A stretch of 64,000 nt of DNA from Panulirus ornatus. Lineage: Eukaryota > Arthropoda > Malacostraca > Decapoda > Palinuridae. The notes under the pieces are model-generated. The model saw nothing but the letters and a program-made list of their open reading frames with translations, had not been told where the DNA came from and made no database searches. Positions 14,401 through 22,879 of this stretch are shown here, in pieces (positions within the stretch are counted from its first letter, which is position 1; each line of letters starts with the position of its first letter). A program made the position numbers and the translations under genes. Location of the stretch: contig NC_092290.1 of the NCBI RefSeq assembly GCF_036320965.1, forward strand, positions 2,750,420 to 2,814,419, in the 5' to 3' direction.

Positions 14401-17400
14401 ACACCACCTCGACCAAAACACCCTATATCTGCCACTCTATCATCAAACACATTCAACAAACCTTCAAAATACTCACTCCATCTCCTTCTCACATCACCAC
14501 TACTTGTTATCACCTCCATATTTGCGCCCTTCACTGAAGTTCCCATTTGCTCCCTTGTCTTATGCACTTTATTTACCTCCTTCCAGAACATCTTTTTATT
14601 CTCCCTAAAATTTAATGATACTCTCTCACCCCAACTCTCATTTGCCCTCTTTTTCACCTCTTGCACCTTTCTCTTGACCTCCTGTCTCTTTCTTTTATAC
14701 ATCTCCCACTCAATTGCATTTTTTCCCTGCAAAAATCGTCCAAATGCCTCTCTCTTCTCTTTCACTAATAATCTTACTTCTTCATCCCACCACTCACTAC
14801 CCTTTCTAATCAACCTACCTCCCACTCTTCTCATGCCACAAGCATCTTTTGCGCAGAGGTATAAGTTTGTTGAGTATTCCTGGTAAATTATATGGGAGGG
14901 TATTGATTGAGAGGGTGAAGGCATGTACAGAGCATCAGATTGGGGAAGAGCAATGTGGTTTCAGAAGTGGTAGAGGATGTGTGGATCAGGTGTTTGCTTT
15001 GAAGAATGTATGTGAGAAATACTTAGAAAAGCAAATGGATTTGTATGTAGCATTTATGGATCTGGAGAAGGCATATGATAGAGTTGATAGAGATGCTCTG
15101 TGGAAGGTATTAAGAATATATGGTGTGGGAGGCAAGTTGTTAGAAGCAGTGAAAAGTTTTTATCGAGGATGTAAGGCATGTGTACGTGTAGGAAGAGAGG
15201 AAAGTGATTGGTTCTCAGTGAATGTAGGTTTGCGGCAGGGGTGTGTGATGTCTCCATGGTTGTTTAATTTGTTTATGGATGGGGTTGTTAGGGAGGTGAA
15301 TGCAAGAGTTTTGGAAAGAGGGGCAAGTATGAAGTCTGTTGGGGATGAGAGAGCTTGGGAAGTGAGTCAGTTGTTGTTCACTGATGATACAGCGCTGGTG
15401 GCTGATTCATGTGAGAAACTGCAGAAGCTGGTGACTGAGTTTGGTAAAGTGTGTGAAAGAAGAAAGTTAAGAGTAAATGTGAATAAGAGCAAGGTAATTA
15501 GGTACAGTAGGGTTGAGGGTCAAGTCAATTGGGAGGTAAGTTTGAATGGAGAAAAACTGGAGGAAGGAAAGTGTTTTAGATATCTGGGAGTGGATCTAGC
15601 AGCGGATGGAACCATGGAAGCGGAAGTGGATCATAGGGTGGGGGAGGGGGGGAAAATCCTGGGAGCCTTGAAGAATGTGTGGAAGTCGAGAACATTATCT
15701 CGGAAAGCAAAAATGGGTATGTTTGAAGGAATAGTGGTTCCAACAATGTTGTATGGTTGCGAGGCGTGGGCTATGGATAGAGTTGTGCGCAGGAGGATGG
15801 ATGTGCTGGAAATGAGATGTTTGAGGACAATGTGTGGTGTGAGGTGGTTTGATCGAGTAAGTAACTTAAGGGTAACAGAGATGTGTGGAAATAAAAAGAG
15901 TGTAGTTGAGAGAGCAGAAGAGGATGTTTTGAAATGGTTTGGGCACATGGAGAGAATGAGTGAGGAAAGATTGACCAAGAGGATATATGTATCGGAGGTG
16001 GAGGGAACGAGGAGAAGTGGGAGACCAAATTGGAGGTGGAAAGATGGAGTGAAAAAGATTTTGTGTGATCGGGGCCTGAACATGTAGGAGGGTGAAAGGA
16101 GGGCAAGGAATAGAGTGAATTGGATCGATGTGGTATACCGGGGTTGATGTGCTGTCAGTGGATTGAATCAGGGCATGTGAAGCGTCTGGGGTAAACCATG
16201 GAAAGCTGTGTAGGTATGTATATTTGCGTGTGTGGATGTATGTATATACATGTGTATGGGGGTGGGTTGGGCCATTTCTTTCGTCTGTTTCCTTGCGCTA
16301 CCTCGCAAACGCGGGAGACAGCGACAAAGCAAAAAAAAAAAAAAATTATGAAGCTATTCATTCACCTTTATAGATAAAATGTTGTACAGGAATGCCTTTT
16401 GTTTTATTATCTTTCAAACTTTCATATTCCTCGACAGGTTTCCATTATACACTCGTGGAAAGGAGAGGGAAAAACTCCACTTCAACTATGGTGTATTCTT
16501 GCTGAACAAGAATATTGCTCAGATGAGATGGTATTGTGGCATCCCCACCTCAGACCTCCGATCTACTCTGCTAAACTTAAGCATTCTTATGTCGAAACTT
16601 ACTCAAACAGGGTAATGTACAGAGGATATGTTTTTCATATTCATTCGTATAATCTGCTTAGAGTTATATACATTGCAACTTCTTTTTTCCTAATTATTCA
16701 TGCAGTATATACAATTTTAACTGCTTCAAAATATATAGGAAATGTTGCAGTGAGTATTTATATCTGTTGTGCTAATAGTGGAACTTAAAATAGTGTCCTT
16801 CACTGCTTCACCTTTACTAAACCATATGTCTTGTGAACAAATTTATGGCCAAAAAGTTATTTTGTCACTCAGTTAGTACACAGTCCACAAATCCTCCAGC
16901 AGATGCATATCATCTCTGTTTACCCTCGAGACATTTTGTTTTCTACTTTCCTACTTATGCATTTTATGTTTCAGCACTGTCAGTAACCAACCACCAGCAG
17001 TGATGCCAGATGTATTGATGCCAGTGCCAGCTTCGTCTACCCCTGTCAATCTTGAGGTTCGCACCCCTGCTAGTCTCTTGCACCAGCAACGTTCTCCACG
17101 CCTCCCATTAAATCCTCTTGCTCATAGTACATCCCAAGAGCATGCAAAAGATGTTTTAGTTGAAAATGATGATGATGATGATGATAGTGCATCACAGTGG
17201 AAGCTGACAAAGTCTAGCAGTGAAACAAATTCAAGTGATGCATCTCCTGTAAAGGCATCACTGTATGTACGGGAAGCTGTACCACTCAGTGGAAAAGGCA
17301 ACACTGGAAAATTTGTATTTGTAGATAAAGTTCAAAATCCCTTAGTTGATACAAACCATGTGGAACAAAATTTAGAAGAAAGATTATCACATTCTAATGG

Positions 17401-18103
17401 TTTTAGCTTTTCATTAGATAATGGTCTTAATCATATTGGTGGAAAACATAATACATATTATAAGATTAAAGATCTTTCAAGCTGTGATGATCTGAAACTT
17501 ATGAATAATGTTACTAAGGCTCTGAGCTTTGTGCGAGGTTCAGACCCTAGCTTGCTGGCAAATGCAGATTTAACTGCCTCCAGGGAAGGAGAAGAAGATA
17601 TTCTTCCAGTATTTAAAGAACAAACTACAGAATTGCTCAGGTCATGGCATGAAGATGATCCTTCTCATTATACAGGTGTGTCAGAGGTGGGTAGTTCAGA
17701 GAGATTAGAGGAAGTTGGTGTTGAGTGTGATGAGTCTTTCATGTGCTCAAGAGATGAGAGTAAAGTATTATTGCAAAGGACAGAGTCTGATCCAGTTAAA
17801 GAAAATAAAGAACCTTCATCCAGAGAAACTGTGGAAGCTAATAAAACAGATCAACATGCATCTGGCAACCTAGAAACCAAGAAATCAGGAGAAAATGTTG
17901 AAGAAAAGTCTGCCAGTGCATCAGAAGACAATTTAGATATTTTAAAAAGTGGGAAAGATGCTGCTTTCTCTCTCAAAGAATTTGGGGTCACAGAAGACAT
18001 GTTTCTTAATGATGTTGCTTTTAGAACAGCGGCTTTAGCTAGTCAGAACTGTAGTTTTAAAATGTCATTCTCTAGACAGAGCACAGAAGATGAATATCAC
18101 TAG
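1007..18103 (+). CDS. UVRAG: UVRAG homologue (UV radiation resistance-associated protein), 10 coding exons
   Basis: Exons are 1007-1053, 3031-3201, 4588-4721, 5204-5486, 7759-7876, 9367-9484, 10976-11148, 12387-12613, 16438-16611 and 16975-18103. They sum to 2574 bases, exactly 857 codons plus stop, and every junction is GT-AG with matching phase. Residues ~15-150 look like the UVRAG C2 domain. Residues ~205-345 form a coiled coil with LRHL- and RRQL-type motifs. At ~350-480 lie [24 protein letters not shown] and [14 protein letters not shown], which closely match the conserved vertebrate UVRAG region (remembered, not aligned). Residues 482-857 are a disordered Ser/Glu-rich tail with six Asp at 547-552, making the protein longer than human UVRAG (699 aa). 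Known role of the family: subunit of the PI3-kinase class III complex with VPS34, VPS15 and Beclin 1 in endosome maturation and autophagy, plus links to DNA repair. Family confidence is very high; the first exon is the least certain part. Confidence 0.93.
1786..2896 (-). mobile_element. old 5'-truncated non-LTR retrotransposon (LINE) copy in UVRAG intron 1
   Basis: Read on the minus strand this matches the 3' half of the LINE at 14849-16345: the shared tail (TAGCAAGGTAGCACCAG), the 3' UTR block with CCATGGTTTACCCC, then decayed reverse transcriptase up to the LRQGC-MSPW region at the right end. It is broken by many indels and stops. A (CT)n array at 2404-2478 has grown inside it. Confidence 0.75.
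2404..2478. repeat. (CT)n microsatellite, ~75 bp
   Basis: Uninterrupted TC dinucleotide repeat followed by a short C run, inside the antisense LINE copy of UVRAG intron 1. Confidence 0.98.
3031..3201 (+). CDS. UVRAG: UVRAG exon 2 (start of C2 domain region)
   Basis: Acceptor TTCCCAACAG, donor G|GTATGA. It encodes residues ~16-72, including the UVRAG-like [15 protein letters not shown] motif (compare the RRLRHLR..ARNI motif of vertebrate UVRAG). Confidence 0.9.
3202..4587 (+). other. UVRAG intron 2 with degenerate ~76-bp tandem repeat
   Basis: About 3630-3830 holds three diverged copies of a unit around ATTACTTATGTTCACCAT-AAATA-ATAATGTATGT. The rest shows no gene or recognised element. Confidence 0.45.
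4588..4721 (+). CDS. UVRAG: UVRAG exon 3 (C2 domain)
   Basis: Acceptor TTTTTCAG, donor G|GTAGGT. It encodes [13 protein letters not shown] and NPNWKEIE, the C2-domain strands corresponding to YFTLHL and LNPTWRSLD in vertebrate UVRAG. It is too broken by stops outside the exon to be seen as a long ORF, and was found by splice phase and homology. Confidence 0.92.
5204..5486 (+). CDS. UVRAG: UVRAG exon 4 (C2 domain)
   Basis: Acceptor TTTTAACAG, donor AAG|GTCAGT. It encodes [28 protein letters not shown] and a tail of [12 protein letters not shown]. It completes the C2 domain (residues ~118-211). Confidence 0.93.
5560..5725. repeat. dispersed repeat, shared with 9525-9640
   Basis: The blocks GTTGCACTCC, then CATAA-ACCTGACAACA-GTAACT and TTCTTCGTAACTCTAGATTTT recur in the same order at 9525-9640 in UVRAG intron 6, with differences and a deletion. 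The family is unknown. It abuts the 3' end of the LINE copy at 5730. Confidence 0.5.
5730..7735 (-). mobile_element. decayed LINE copy, ~2.0 kb, in UVRAG intron 4
   Basis: On the minus strand it reads, from right to left, the end of an endonuclease-like region (GATCACTTCCTGG-type block near 7660), the region before the reverse transcriptase, RT blocks ([20 protein letters not shown] near 6715-6780), and the C-terminal region to the CCTGAACAT block at about 5735. Many stops and shifts show that it is old. It ends only ~25 bases before UVRAG exon 5. Confidence 0.75.
7759..7876 (+). CDS. UVRAG: UVRAG exon 5 (coiled coil start)
   Basis: Acceptor CACATCCAG, donor CAG|GTAAGG. It encodes residues ~212-251, a Gln/Arg/Glu-rich helix beginning [15 protein letters not shown], equivalent to the RLHRAQ segment of vertebrate UVRAG. 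It follows directly after the antisense LINE copy that fills the preceding intron. Confidence 0.92.
8204..8330. repeat. tandem duplication, period ~61 bp
   Basis: AATATGCTCCTGTGT...TATATGTACTAGATGAGGAA at 8204 recurs as AATATGTTCCTGTGT...TATATGTAGTAGATGAGGAA at 8265, followed in each case by TTGTTGTGATAA or TTAGTTGTGATAA. Diverged two-copy duplication in UVRAG intron 5. Confidence 0.7.
9028..9232 (+). repeat. SINE-like repeat family A
   Basis: A ~200-bp block running ACCCAGGACC...GTGCTACTTCTAGTAGCAGG...GAGAAGTTCTTTTACGAGAC...AAAGGTGACTTTAC...GCAGGCAGAGTCTGGTAA. The same landmarks in the same order occur at 13621-13786, 22880-23070, 42768-42965 and 62172-62375, so this is a dispersed element. 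I see no tRNA boxes. Confidence 0.75.
9367..9484 (+). CDS. UVRAG: UVRAG exon 6 (coiled coil)
   Basis: Acceptor AATTTCAG, donor G|GTAGTG. It encodes residues ~252-290, a coiled-coil stretch with [19 protein letters not shown]. In the family this region pairs with the Beclin 1 coiled coil. Confidence 0.92.
10976..11148 (+). CDS. UVRAG: UVRAG exon 7 (coiled coil end)
   Basis: Acceptor GTTACCAG, donor CAA|GTAAGT. It encodes residues ~291-348, ending [17 protein letters not shown], which corresponds to the RQLLSELSYIYPI motif that joins coiled coil to C-terminal domain in UVRAG. Confidence 0.93.
11568..11760 (-). repeat. repeat family B, antisense old copy
   Basis: Begins CTGGGGATAGGGGAGAAAGA, then GAGTGGGGAGCTGGAAATCCTGCC, AAAAGAAGGAACAGA and GGTGAGGATATTTCCTCTGA: the reverse complement, in order, of the well-preserved copy at 25742-25984. 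Confidence 0.75.
12387..12613 (+). CDS. UVRAG: UVRAG exon 8 (conserved BARA-like domain)
   Basis: Acceptor CTTCCACAG, donor GAGA|GTTAGT (phase 2). It encodes residues ~349-423 with [30 protein letters not shown] and [12 protein letters not shown]. This is the most conserved part of the family. Confidence 0.94.
13060..13210 (+). CDS. possible alternative last exon of UVRAG
   Basis: A polypyrimidine tract and acceptor (TTTTTTCTTTAAG) precede an open frame of 49 codons ending in TGA at 13208-13210. The acceptor phase fits the exon-8 donor at 12613 exactly (GA+G, Glu). If used, the product would stop at about residue 473, with a charged tail ([20 protein letters not shown]) instead of the FPLYTRG-NKNIAQ segment and the disordered tail. 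I saw no AATAAA close downstream. A chance ORF is quite possible. Confidence 0.25.
13621..13786 (+). repeat. SINE-like repeat family A, diverged copy
   Basis: Landmarks AGTTCCTGCAGCATCAAGG, GTGCTACAATCAGTTGCAAGG, GAGAAGTTCTTTAATGAG and GAAGTCTGGTAATGCC match the copy at 9028-9232. Confidence 0.65.
13861..13988. repeat. near-perfect inverted repeat (hairpin), 57-bp arms
   Basis: The left arm 13861-13917 pairs with the right arm 13932-13988 over 57 positions with about six mismatches, around a 14-base loop. The stem core GATGCCATTTGGTAAACATG is perfect. It may be a foldback (MITE-like) element. A repeat found also at 25600-25670 follows at 14031-14099. Confidence 0.85.
14031..14105 (+). repeat. 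dispersed repeat ending in (AT)n, family D
   Basis: ACACGAAAGTGCACTTGG-AACTTAT, TTTCATTTTCCC and GTGGACTC-TAGGA, followed by TA repeats, occur here and at 25603-25670. In both copies the unit runs straight into an (AT)n array. Confidence 0.75.
14143..14855 (-). pseudogene. LINE reverse transcriptase, N-terminal part (inverted segment)
   Basis: Open on the minus strand from about 14855 ([13 protein letters not shown]) to SECS at the left boundary. It holds a basic coiled linker ([18 protein letters not shown]) and the first RT blocks [20 protein letters not shown] and [19 protein letters not shown]. The break falls inside the next conserved block; the following NYRGISLL appears on the other strand at 14850. 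No stop is seen in the segment, so the copy is young but unable to make a whole protein. Confidence 0.85.
14850..16087 (+). pseudogene. LINE reverse transcriptase, C-terminal part
   Basis: Open from [13 protein letters not shown] through [45 protein letters not shown] and the catalytic box [12 protein letters not shown]. In the sister copy at 60112 the box is FADD, so Ala is replaced by Thr here. The C-terminal region contains [22 protein letters not shown] and [17 protein letters not shown] at 16085-16087 cuts the frame ~24 codons before the end seen in the sister copy (C to T, CAG to TAG). Confidence 0.88.
16438..16611 (+). CDS. UVRAG: UVRAG exon 9 (conserved BARA-like domain)
   Basis: Acceptor CCTCGACAG, donor CAG G|GTAATG. 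It encodes residues 424-481 with EFPLYTRG and [14 protein letters not shown], nearly the same as vertebrate REFPLYPKG and [14 protein letters not shown]. It lies only ~90 bases after the poly(A) of the twin-primed LINE, so that insertion narrowly missed the exon. Confidence 0.95.
16975..18103 (+). CDS. UVRAG: UVRAG exon 10 (disordered C-terminal tail and stop)
   Basis: Acceptor TATGTTTCAG, phase 2, GG+C. The exon encodes residues 482-857 and the stop TAG. The tail is low in hydrophobics, rich in Ser, Glu, Asp and Asn, with an Asp6 run near residue 547 and many Ser/Thr-Pro or acidic phosphosite-like spots. The vertebrate tail is also disordered and phospho-regulated, but I see no clear alignable motif. 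A single long terminal exon of this kind is usual for the gene. Confidence 0.9.
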
Positions 18104-18602
18104 CTTTTATTTTATCTATGCTCTTCATGTTGTCATTCTTGATCAAAAAGGTGTCAGTATTTTGTACATACAGATTATATAAAAGATTGCTAATATCTGA
18201 ATATTTGATAAATGAAAAGACATAAATATATTTAAAAGGAAGATAGCTTCATGGTAATATTGAAGTGTTGATTGTGGCACTGTTTTTGGTTATATTGAAC
18301 AGTTCATTGTGTGTATGGTATGCCACAGTATCCAAGAATGATACTCATCTGCAATTAATCCTAATGATAACTCTAGTCCAGGGTTATTCCTAAAACAGTC
18401 ATTTTTATACACATAACATGAGCAGTTTCACCCACTAATGAAGCTGAATAATTACTGTGGCAAAGGATCACTGGTGCACATTTATAAGAGGATGATAAAT
18501 TCATCCAAAATTTTTTTGAATATATTGTAGAAATACAGCATTATCCCTCATTCTGTCAAGAATCATTAATATTTATTACATAACAGAAGTTTTCACAATA
18601 AA
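18104..18602 (+). terminator. UVRAG 3' UTR with poly(A) signal
   Basis: AT-rich sequence after the stop codon. A canonical AATAAA stands at 18597-18602 (context CACAATAAAGAAAAG), about 495 bases past the stop, so it is a fair candidate for the cleavage signal. An earlier, noncanonical signal is possible. Confidence 0.5.
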
Positions 18603-19100
18603 GAAAAGTTATATCATTGATTTTGTTGCTTAAGAGTAAATAGTTGTGAAACCTCTTAATGGAAATGTGATCATGTTTCATATTAGTGAAGGGGCTTATA
18701 CAGGAAACTTCCATTTAACTAAACTGTTCATGAGAGAAAGTACGAGTTTTTTGCTAATTGTGATATTTGAAGTTTGTTTCAGTTATGAAATATTTACTTT
18801 ATCCCAATTATATATGCTTCATTTGTGTATTTAGATATACCTAATACATTATCAGAATTATGATTGATAATTGAGACAATACATACTTTTAAGACTTCAT
18901 GAAGACTTTATCCACAGTTATACCTTTTAACTAAAATTTTAAACTCATGACAGTGCAGGACTGTATGCCATTCTATTTTCTGTGCTGGTGGTATGTAACT
19001 CTTCCTGTATTTCCTGTTTTGGTCACTGGGAAGTGTTTAGATTATATGGGAGCAAATGTACTAGCTGACAGAAGTCAGTGAGTCACTTAGTGGAAAAAGC
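18603..19100. other. flank after UVRAG, nothing recognised
   Basis: AT-rich DNA with no coding or repeat landmark that I can identify before the decayed LINE begins. Confidence 0.4.
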
Positions 19101-19860
19101 AATGCATTAAGTAGCATGTCTGTAAGGGCAAAGATGGGTATGCTTGAATGTATGATTAGGACTGACAGATATTTTGTGAATACATGATATGGGAGGAAAG
19201 TTACTTGAAGCAGTGAGGAGTTTTTATCGAGAATAATGCATGTGTACACGAAGAAAGAGATAAAGGTGAGTGGTCCCAGGTGGAGATGGCTCTGCAGCAG
19301 GGATGTGGGATGTTACCATGGCTGTTTAACCTGTTTATGAATGGGATGATAAGGGAGAGACAGGTCATGGTTCTAGGTGAAGATGGATCTGTTGCAGGGA
19401 TGTGTGATATCACCATGACTATTTAATCTGTTTATGACATGGGCTGTATGGAAGAGGATGAATATGATGGAAATTAAATGTCTGAGGACAATGTGTGGTG
19501 TGAGAAGGGTTGGTCGAGTAAGAAATGATAGGGTAATAGTGAAGGTGTTCTGAAACGGTTTGGACACGGATAGAATGAGTGAGGAGAGGTTAAGAAAGAG
19601 GGAATATGTGTTAAAAGTGGAGAGGATAAGGAGAATGAGGAGATCAAATTGGATATAGGTTGAGAGAGTGAAAAAGGTTTTGGGTGCTTGGGGCCTAAAC
19701 ATGCAGGAGTGTGTAAGGCTTACATGGTATTGAGTGAACTGGAGCGATGTGATATAAAAGGGACAGCGTGCTGTTGTTGGGCTAAACCAGGGCTTGGGAA
19801 GTGGTGAGGACAAACAACAGAAAGGTCTGTGGACCCCTGTTGTGGTTATGTCAAAAGTGA
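19100..19860 (+). mobile_element. decayed, rearranged LINE fragment
   Basis: Pieces of the same RT are readable: [14 protein letters not shown] near 19190-19235, then two copies of CAGGGATGTG-GAT-T-ACCATGG followed by LFNLFM (about 19300 and 19395), then a [18 protein letters not shown] block near 19480. It ends with a degraded 3' UTR (GGGCTAAACCAGGGC). Internal duplication and shifts show that it is old. Confidence 0.7.
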
Positions 19861-20029
19861 AAGAATTTATTTAAAAATATGCAGGTATGTATACAATGTG
19901 GAGAATCGAGCAAATAAACTGCCATATGTTAATATTATATAATTTGCAGCACTTTATTAGTTCCCAGCCCTCCTTTAATGATGCCTTATACATACAGTAT
20001 ATATGTATGTATTTTTTTTATACCAGATC

Positions 20030-20150
20030 ACCATTTCCCACATTAGTGAGGTAGCACCAGGAACAGATGAAGAAAGGCCGCATTTGCTAATTTCCAAGCT
20101 ATAAGGATAGGGGAGAAAGAATACTGCCCACTTATACCCTGCAGGGATTG
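20030..20150. repeat. repeat B / LINE-tail composite fragment
   Basis: Begins CATTTCCCACATTAGTGAGGTAGCACCAGGAACAGATGAAG (seen as two overlapping landmarks) and continues into GGATAGGGGAGAAAGAATACTGCCCACTTATACCC, a piece of repeat B in reverse orientation. Confidence 0.55.
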
Positions 20151-20159
20151 GTGATGCTC

Positions 20160-20390
20160 TTTCCTGGGGGGTGGGGTAGCACCAGAAAGGGATGAAGGCA
20201 AGCGAGTATGAACATGTACATGTGTATATATATGTATATGGCTGTGTATATGTGTGTATATATGTTGATATGTAAATGTATGTATTTGTATATGTACGGA
20301 CGTCTATGTGTATATGAGTGGATGGGTCTTTCCTCATCAGTTACCATGCACTACCTCACTAATGTGGGAGATGGCGGTTATGTATGATAG
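20160..20390 (+). repeat. SINE-like repeat family C (shares the LINE tail)
   Basis: Head GGGTGGGGTAGCACCAGAAAGGGATGAAGGCAAG (head landmark GGGATGAAGGCAAG), a TGTATA-rich body, then GAGTGGATGGG and the tail CACTACCTCACTAATGTGGGAGATGGCG. The copy at 43095-43390 has the same layout. The tail matches the LINE 3' end. Confidence 0.7.
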
Positions 20391-20515
20391 ATAAATATAA
20401 ATATAAAATATATACTTTTATTGTTACACTTGATTGCCATTACCCACATCAGCGAGGTAATGCCAGGAAATGGATAAGGGACAGGGAAGAAAGAATACTT
20501 TAATGAAAGAATAAT

Positions 20516-20800
20516 TTTTGTGTGATCGGGGCCTGAACATGCAGGAGGGTGAAAGGAGGGCAAGGAATAGAGTGAATTGGATCGATGTGGTATACCGTGG
20601 TTGACGTGCTGTCAGTGGATTGAATCAGGGCATGTGAAGCGTCTGGGGTAAACCATGGAAAGCTGTGTAGGTATGTATATTTGCGTGTGTGGAAGTATGT
20701 ATATACATGTGTATGGGGGTGGGTTGGGCCATTTCTTTCGTCTGTTTCCTTGCGCTACCTTGCTAACACGGGAGACAGCGACAGAGTATAATAAATAAAT
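20516..20800 (+). mobile_element. 5'-truncated LINE 3' end
   Basis: From TTTGTGTGATCGGGGCCTGA to GACAGCGACAGAGTATAATAAATAAAT, almost the same as 16060-16330 of the twin-primed copy. Only the last codons and 3' UTR survive, which is a typical short 5' truncation. It is followed by an (AT)n run at 20812-20836. Confidence 0.85.
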
Positions 20801-21080
20801 AATATAAAATAAATATATATATATATATATATATATAGGAAAAGACCTTTTTCATGGGGCACCTTTAGTATTACGATTGCTTTTCCTTAGGGAGTGGTGT
20901 AAGGTAGGTTCCTTTCAGGGAAGAAGGTCCTCTATGACACGGTACTCCTTTCCATCCACAGATGATAATGTAATCTTATGAAAGGAGACTTTATGCATGC
21001 GGTGTAACCACTTGCCCCATCTTGCATGGCTCAACACACACTCAAGATCCTTATGGTAAACTACCCATAAACCAACTGCA

Positions 21081-21810
21081 TCCTTTTAACATATGTAAGC
21101 TCCTAATCTACCACATCCAGCAGGCAAACCTCAGTCATTACATTTTATGCTCAAGAACCACTTAGAGCACTCTTCACAAAATCTAATCCAACCATTTACT
21201 CATTCAGATAATACTTAACCTAACCCATCCTACCTACTCTGCCACTAAAAACTGAAGCTTACACAAAATGATAGAAAGCATAATGGCCAGCATTCATACA
21301 CTACACAAAATCTAAATACCAAAATATCATCACAGATCATTTCCCATTTTTATGACATGCCTTCTCATACCTCATACCTCATCAACTATATCAACCAGGC
21401 CAGCAAGAAGCACATACCAAAAGGACATAGAATGCAATATAACCCAAACCTCTCCCTGGAGGTTGCGGACTTCATAAAAAAAAAGGAACTGATTGAGACA
21501 TCCATCATTACCTGACCTCATAAAACAAAGGAACAGATTGAGACAACCCTCATCACCAATAGAGATCAGAGAAGTGACAGTTATTCCTGAATGATGATGG
21601 CAACCAATACACTGACACATTCAATGAAAGATTACTCAGAATTTAGCCTCAAACTAACCATATTCCAGATCAAGACAACCATGAAAAACCTACTCAGAAT
21701 TCTTCCTAAGACAACAACTCATCCACCCAATGAGACTTTCAAGAAAATTAAAACTCAAAAGAACTCCCCAGCAATATATCAGACTTTAATGTAATTCACG
21801 TAAGCCCAGT
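21081..21810. other. intergenic, nothing recognised
   Basis: No exon, RNA gene or clear repeat landmark. A local AACCATCAT/GGAACTGATTGAGACA-type duplication at 21485 and 21530 is the only structure seen. Confidence 0.4.
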
Positions 21811-21814
21811 AGTT

Positions 21815-21975
21815 ACACCACATTTGAAGTAGCCTTTAATGAAGCTGTATCATTATCAAAAGATGGAAAGGAGTACAGTCTCAAGAACTTTATTGCTTCA
21901 AAGGGGTCCACTGTTTCCCTGCCACTGCATGGAGTGCAGCCTTGAAGCTACTGGAGGCTCAAAAAGGAGTTTTGG
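21815..21975 (-). repeat. SINE-like repeat family A, antisense copy
   Basis: Read on the minus strand: CTTCAAGG, TGGCAGGGAAACAGTGGACC, CCTTTGAAGCAATAAAGTTC, then GACTGTACTCC. This is the order of family A, with moderate divergence. Confidence 0.6.
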
Positions 21976-22075
21976 CATTATATAATAATATTTTTTTGTC
22001 CATTCTTGTTCGCTGTTTCCTGCAATGGTGAGGTAACTTTAGGAACAAAGAGAATACCTCCTTTATTTTTTCTTT

Positions 22076-22850
22076 AAGTGAATAAGAGTAAGAGGTTTAG
22101 CAGTGGAAGGAGACAAGTTGGCTGGAGTGTGAGACTGAATTGAGAGAACCTGTAGGAAGCAAAATTAAATAGGAGTGGATATGGCTGCAGATGGAACCAC
22201 TGGAAGCTAAAGCTGAGCCATGAGGTGGGTAAGGGGGACAAAGTTCCTGGGTACAATTAGAAGTGTGTAGAAAGAGTGGTCACTGTCTGTAAGGGCAAAG
22301 ATGGGTATATTGGATGGAATAGTAGTCCTAGTGGTGGTGTATGATCCAGGCCCTTAAATGAAAAAGTGGATATACTGAAGATAAAATGTTTGAAAAATGT
22401 ATGTGATATAAGGACAGTTTGAATGAATATGAAATTATAGGGTAAAAGAGAGGTATGAGAAGAGGAGAATGTAAGATAGTTAAAAACAGTGTGCTGAAAT
22501 GGTTTAGGCACATTAAGAAAATGGGTGAGGAGAGGCTTTCTAAGTTCATATAGACTTCCAAAGTGGTGAGAGGATGGTGTCAAAGATATTTTGAATGTTC
22601 AAATGCAGGGAGTAGAGCAAATTGGACTGATGTATACAGGGAGGCTGTGTGTTTTCACTGGCCTTAACCAAGGCATATGAAGCAGTCAGGGGAAACAGTG
22701 GAAAGGCCTGTGAGGTCTGGTTGTGGATAGGATGCGTTGGTTTCAGTGCATTATACAAAGAGAGGATGTGAGCAAATGAATCCATTCTCTATCTGCTCCT
22801 GGCAGTACCTCACTGATGCAGGAAATGGTAAGCAAGCATGGATATATATT
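22076..22850 (+). mobile_element. decayed LINE fragment (RT C-terminus and 3' UTR)
   Basis: Starts AAGTGAATAAGAGTAAGAGG (the VNKSK region) and follows the LINE order through a degraded RWFG-H block (AAATGGTTTAGGCACATTAAG) to 3' UTR (GGCATATGAAGCAGTCAGGGG) and tail (GGCAGTACCTCACTGATGCAGG). Full of shifts; older than the copies at 14139 and 60112. Confidence 0.7.
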
Positions 22851-22879
22851 TTTTATTTATTCATTCATTTATATGTCAC

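Larger units (their letters stand above)
14139..16345 (+). mobile_element. LINE insertion with twin-priming inversion, UVRAG intron 8
   Basis: The right part (about 14850-16345) is sense and ends in 15 A. The left part (about 14143-14850) is the element's upstream segment turned round. Joined in order, they restore one continuous reverse transcriptase. The 3' UTR carries the tail GCTACCTCGCAAACGCGGGAGACAGCGACAAAG shared by short repeats in the window (in two parts: GCTACCTCGCAAACG and CGGGAGACAGCGACAAAG). A 6-base TTATGA flanks both sides (14139-14144 and 16346-16351) and could be a short target-site duplication. RTE- or CR1-type element; clade not settled. Confidence 0.88.

Noticed and set aside
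15631..16083. Antisense ORFs across the LINE copies (also 60497-60949, 60561-61115 and 14320-14886)
   Set aside because: Mirror frames of the reverse transcriptase coding strand; they recur only because the LINE recurs.
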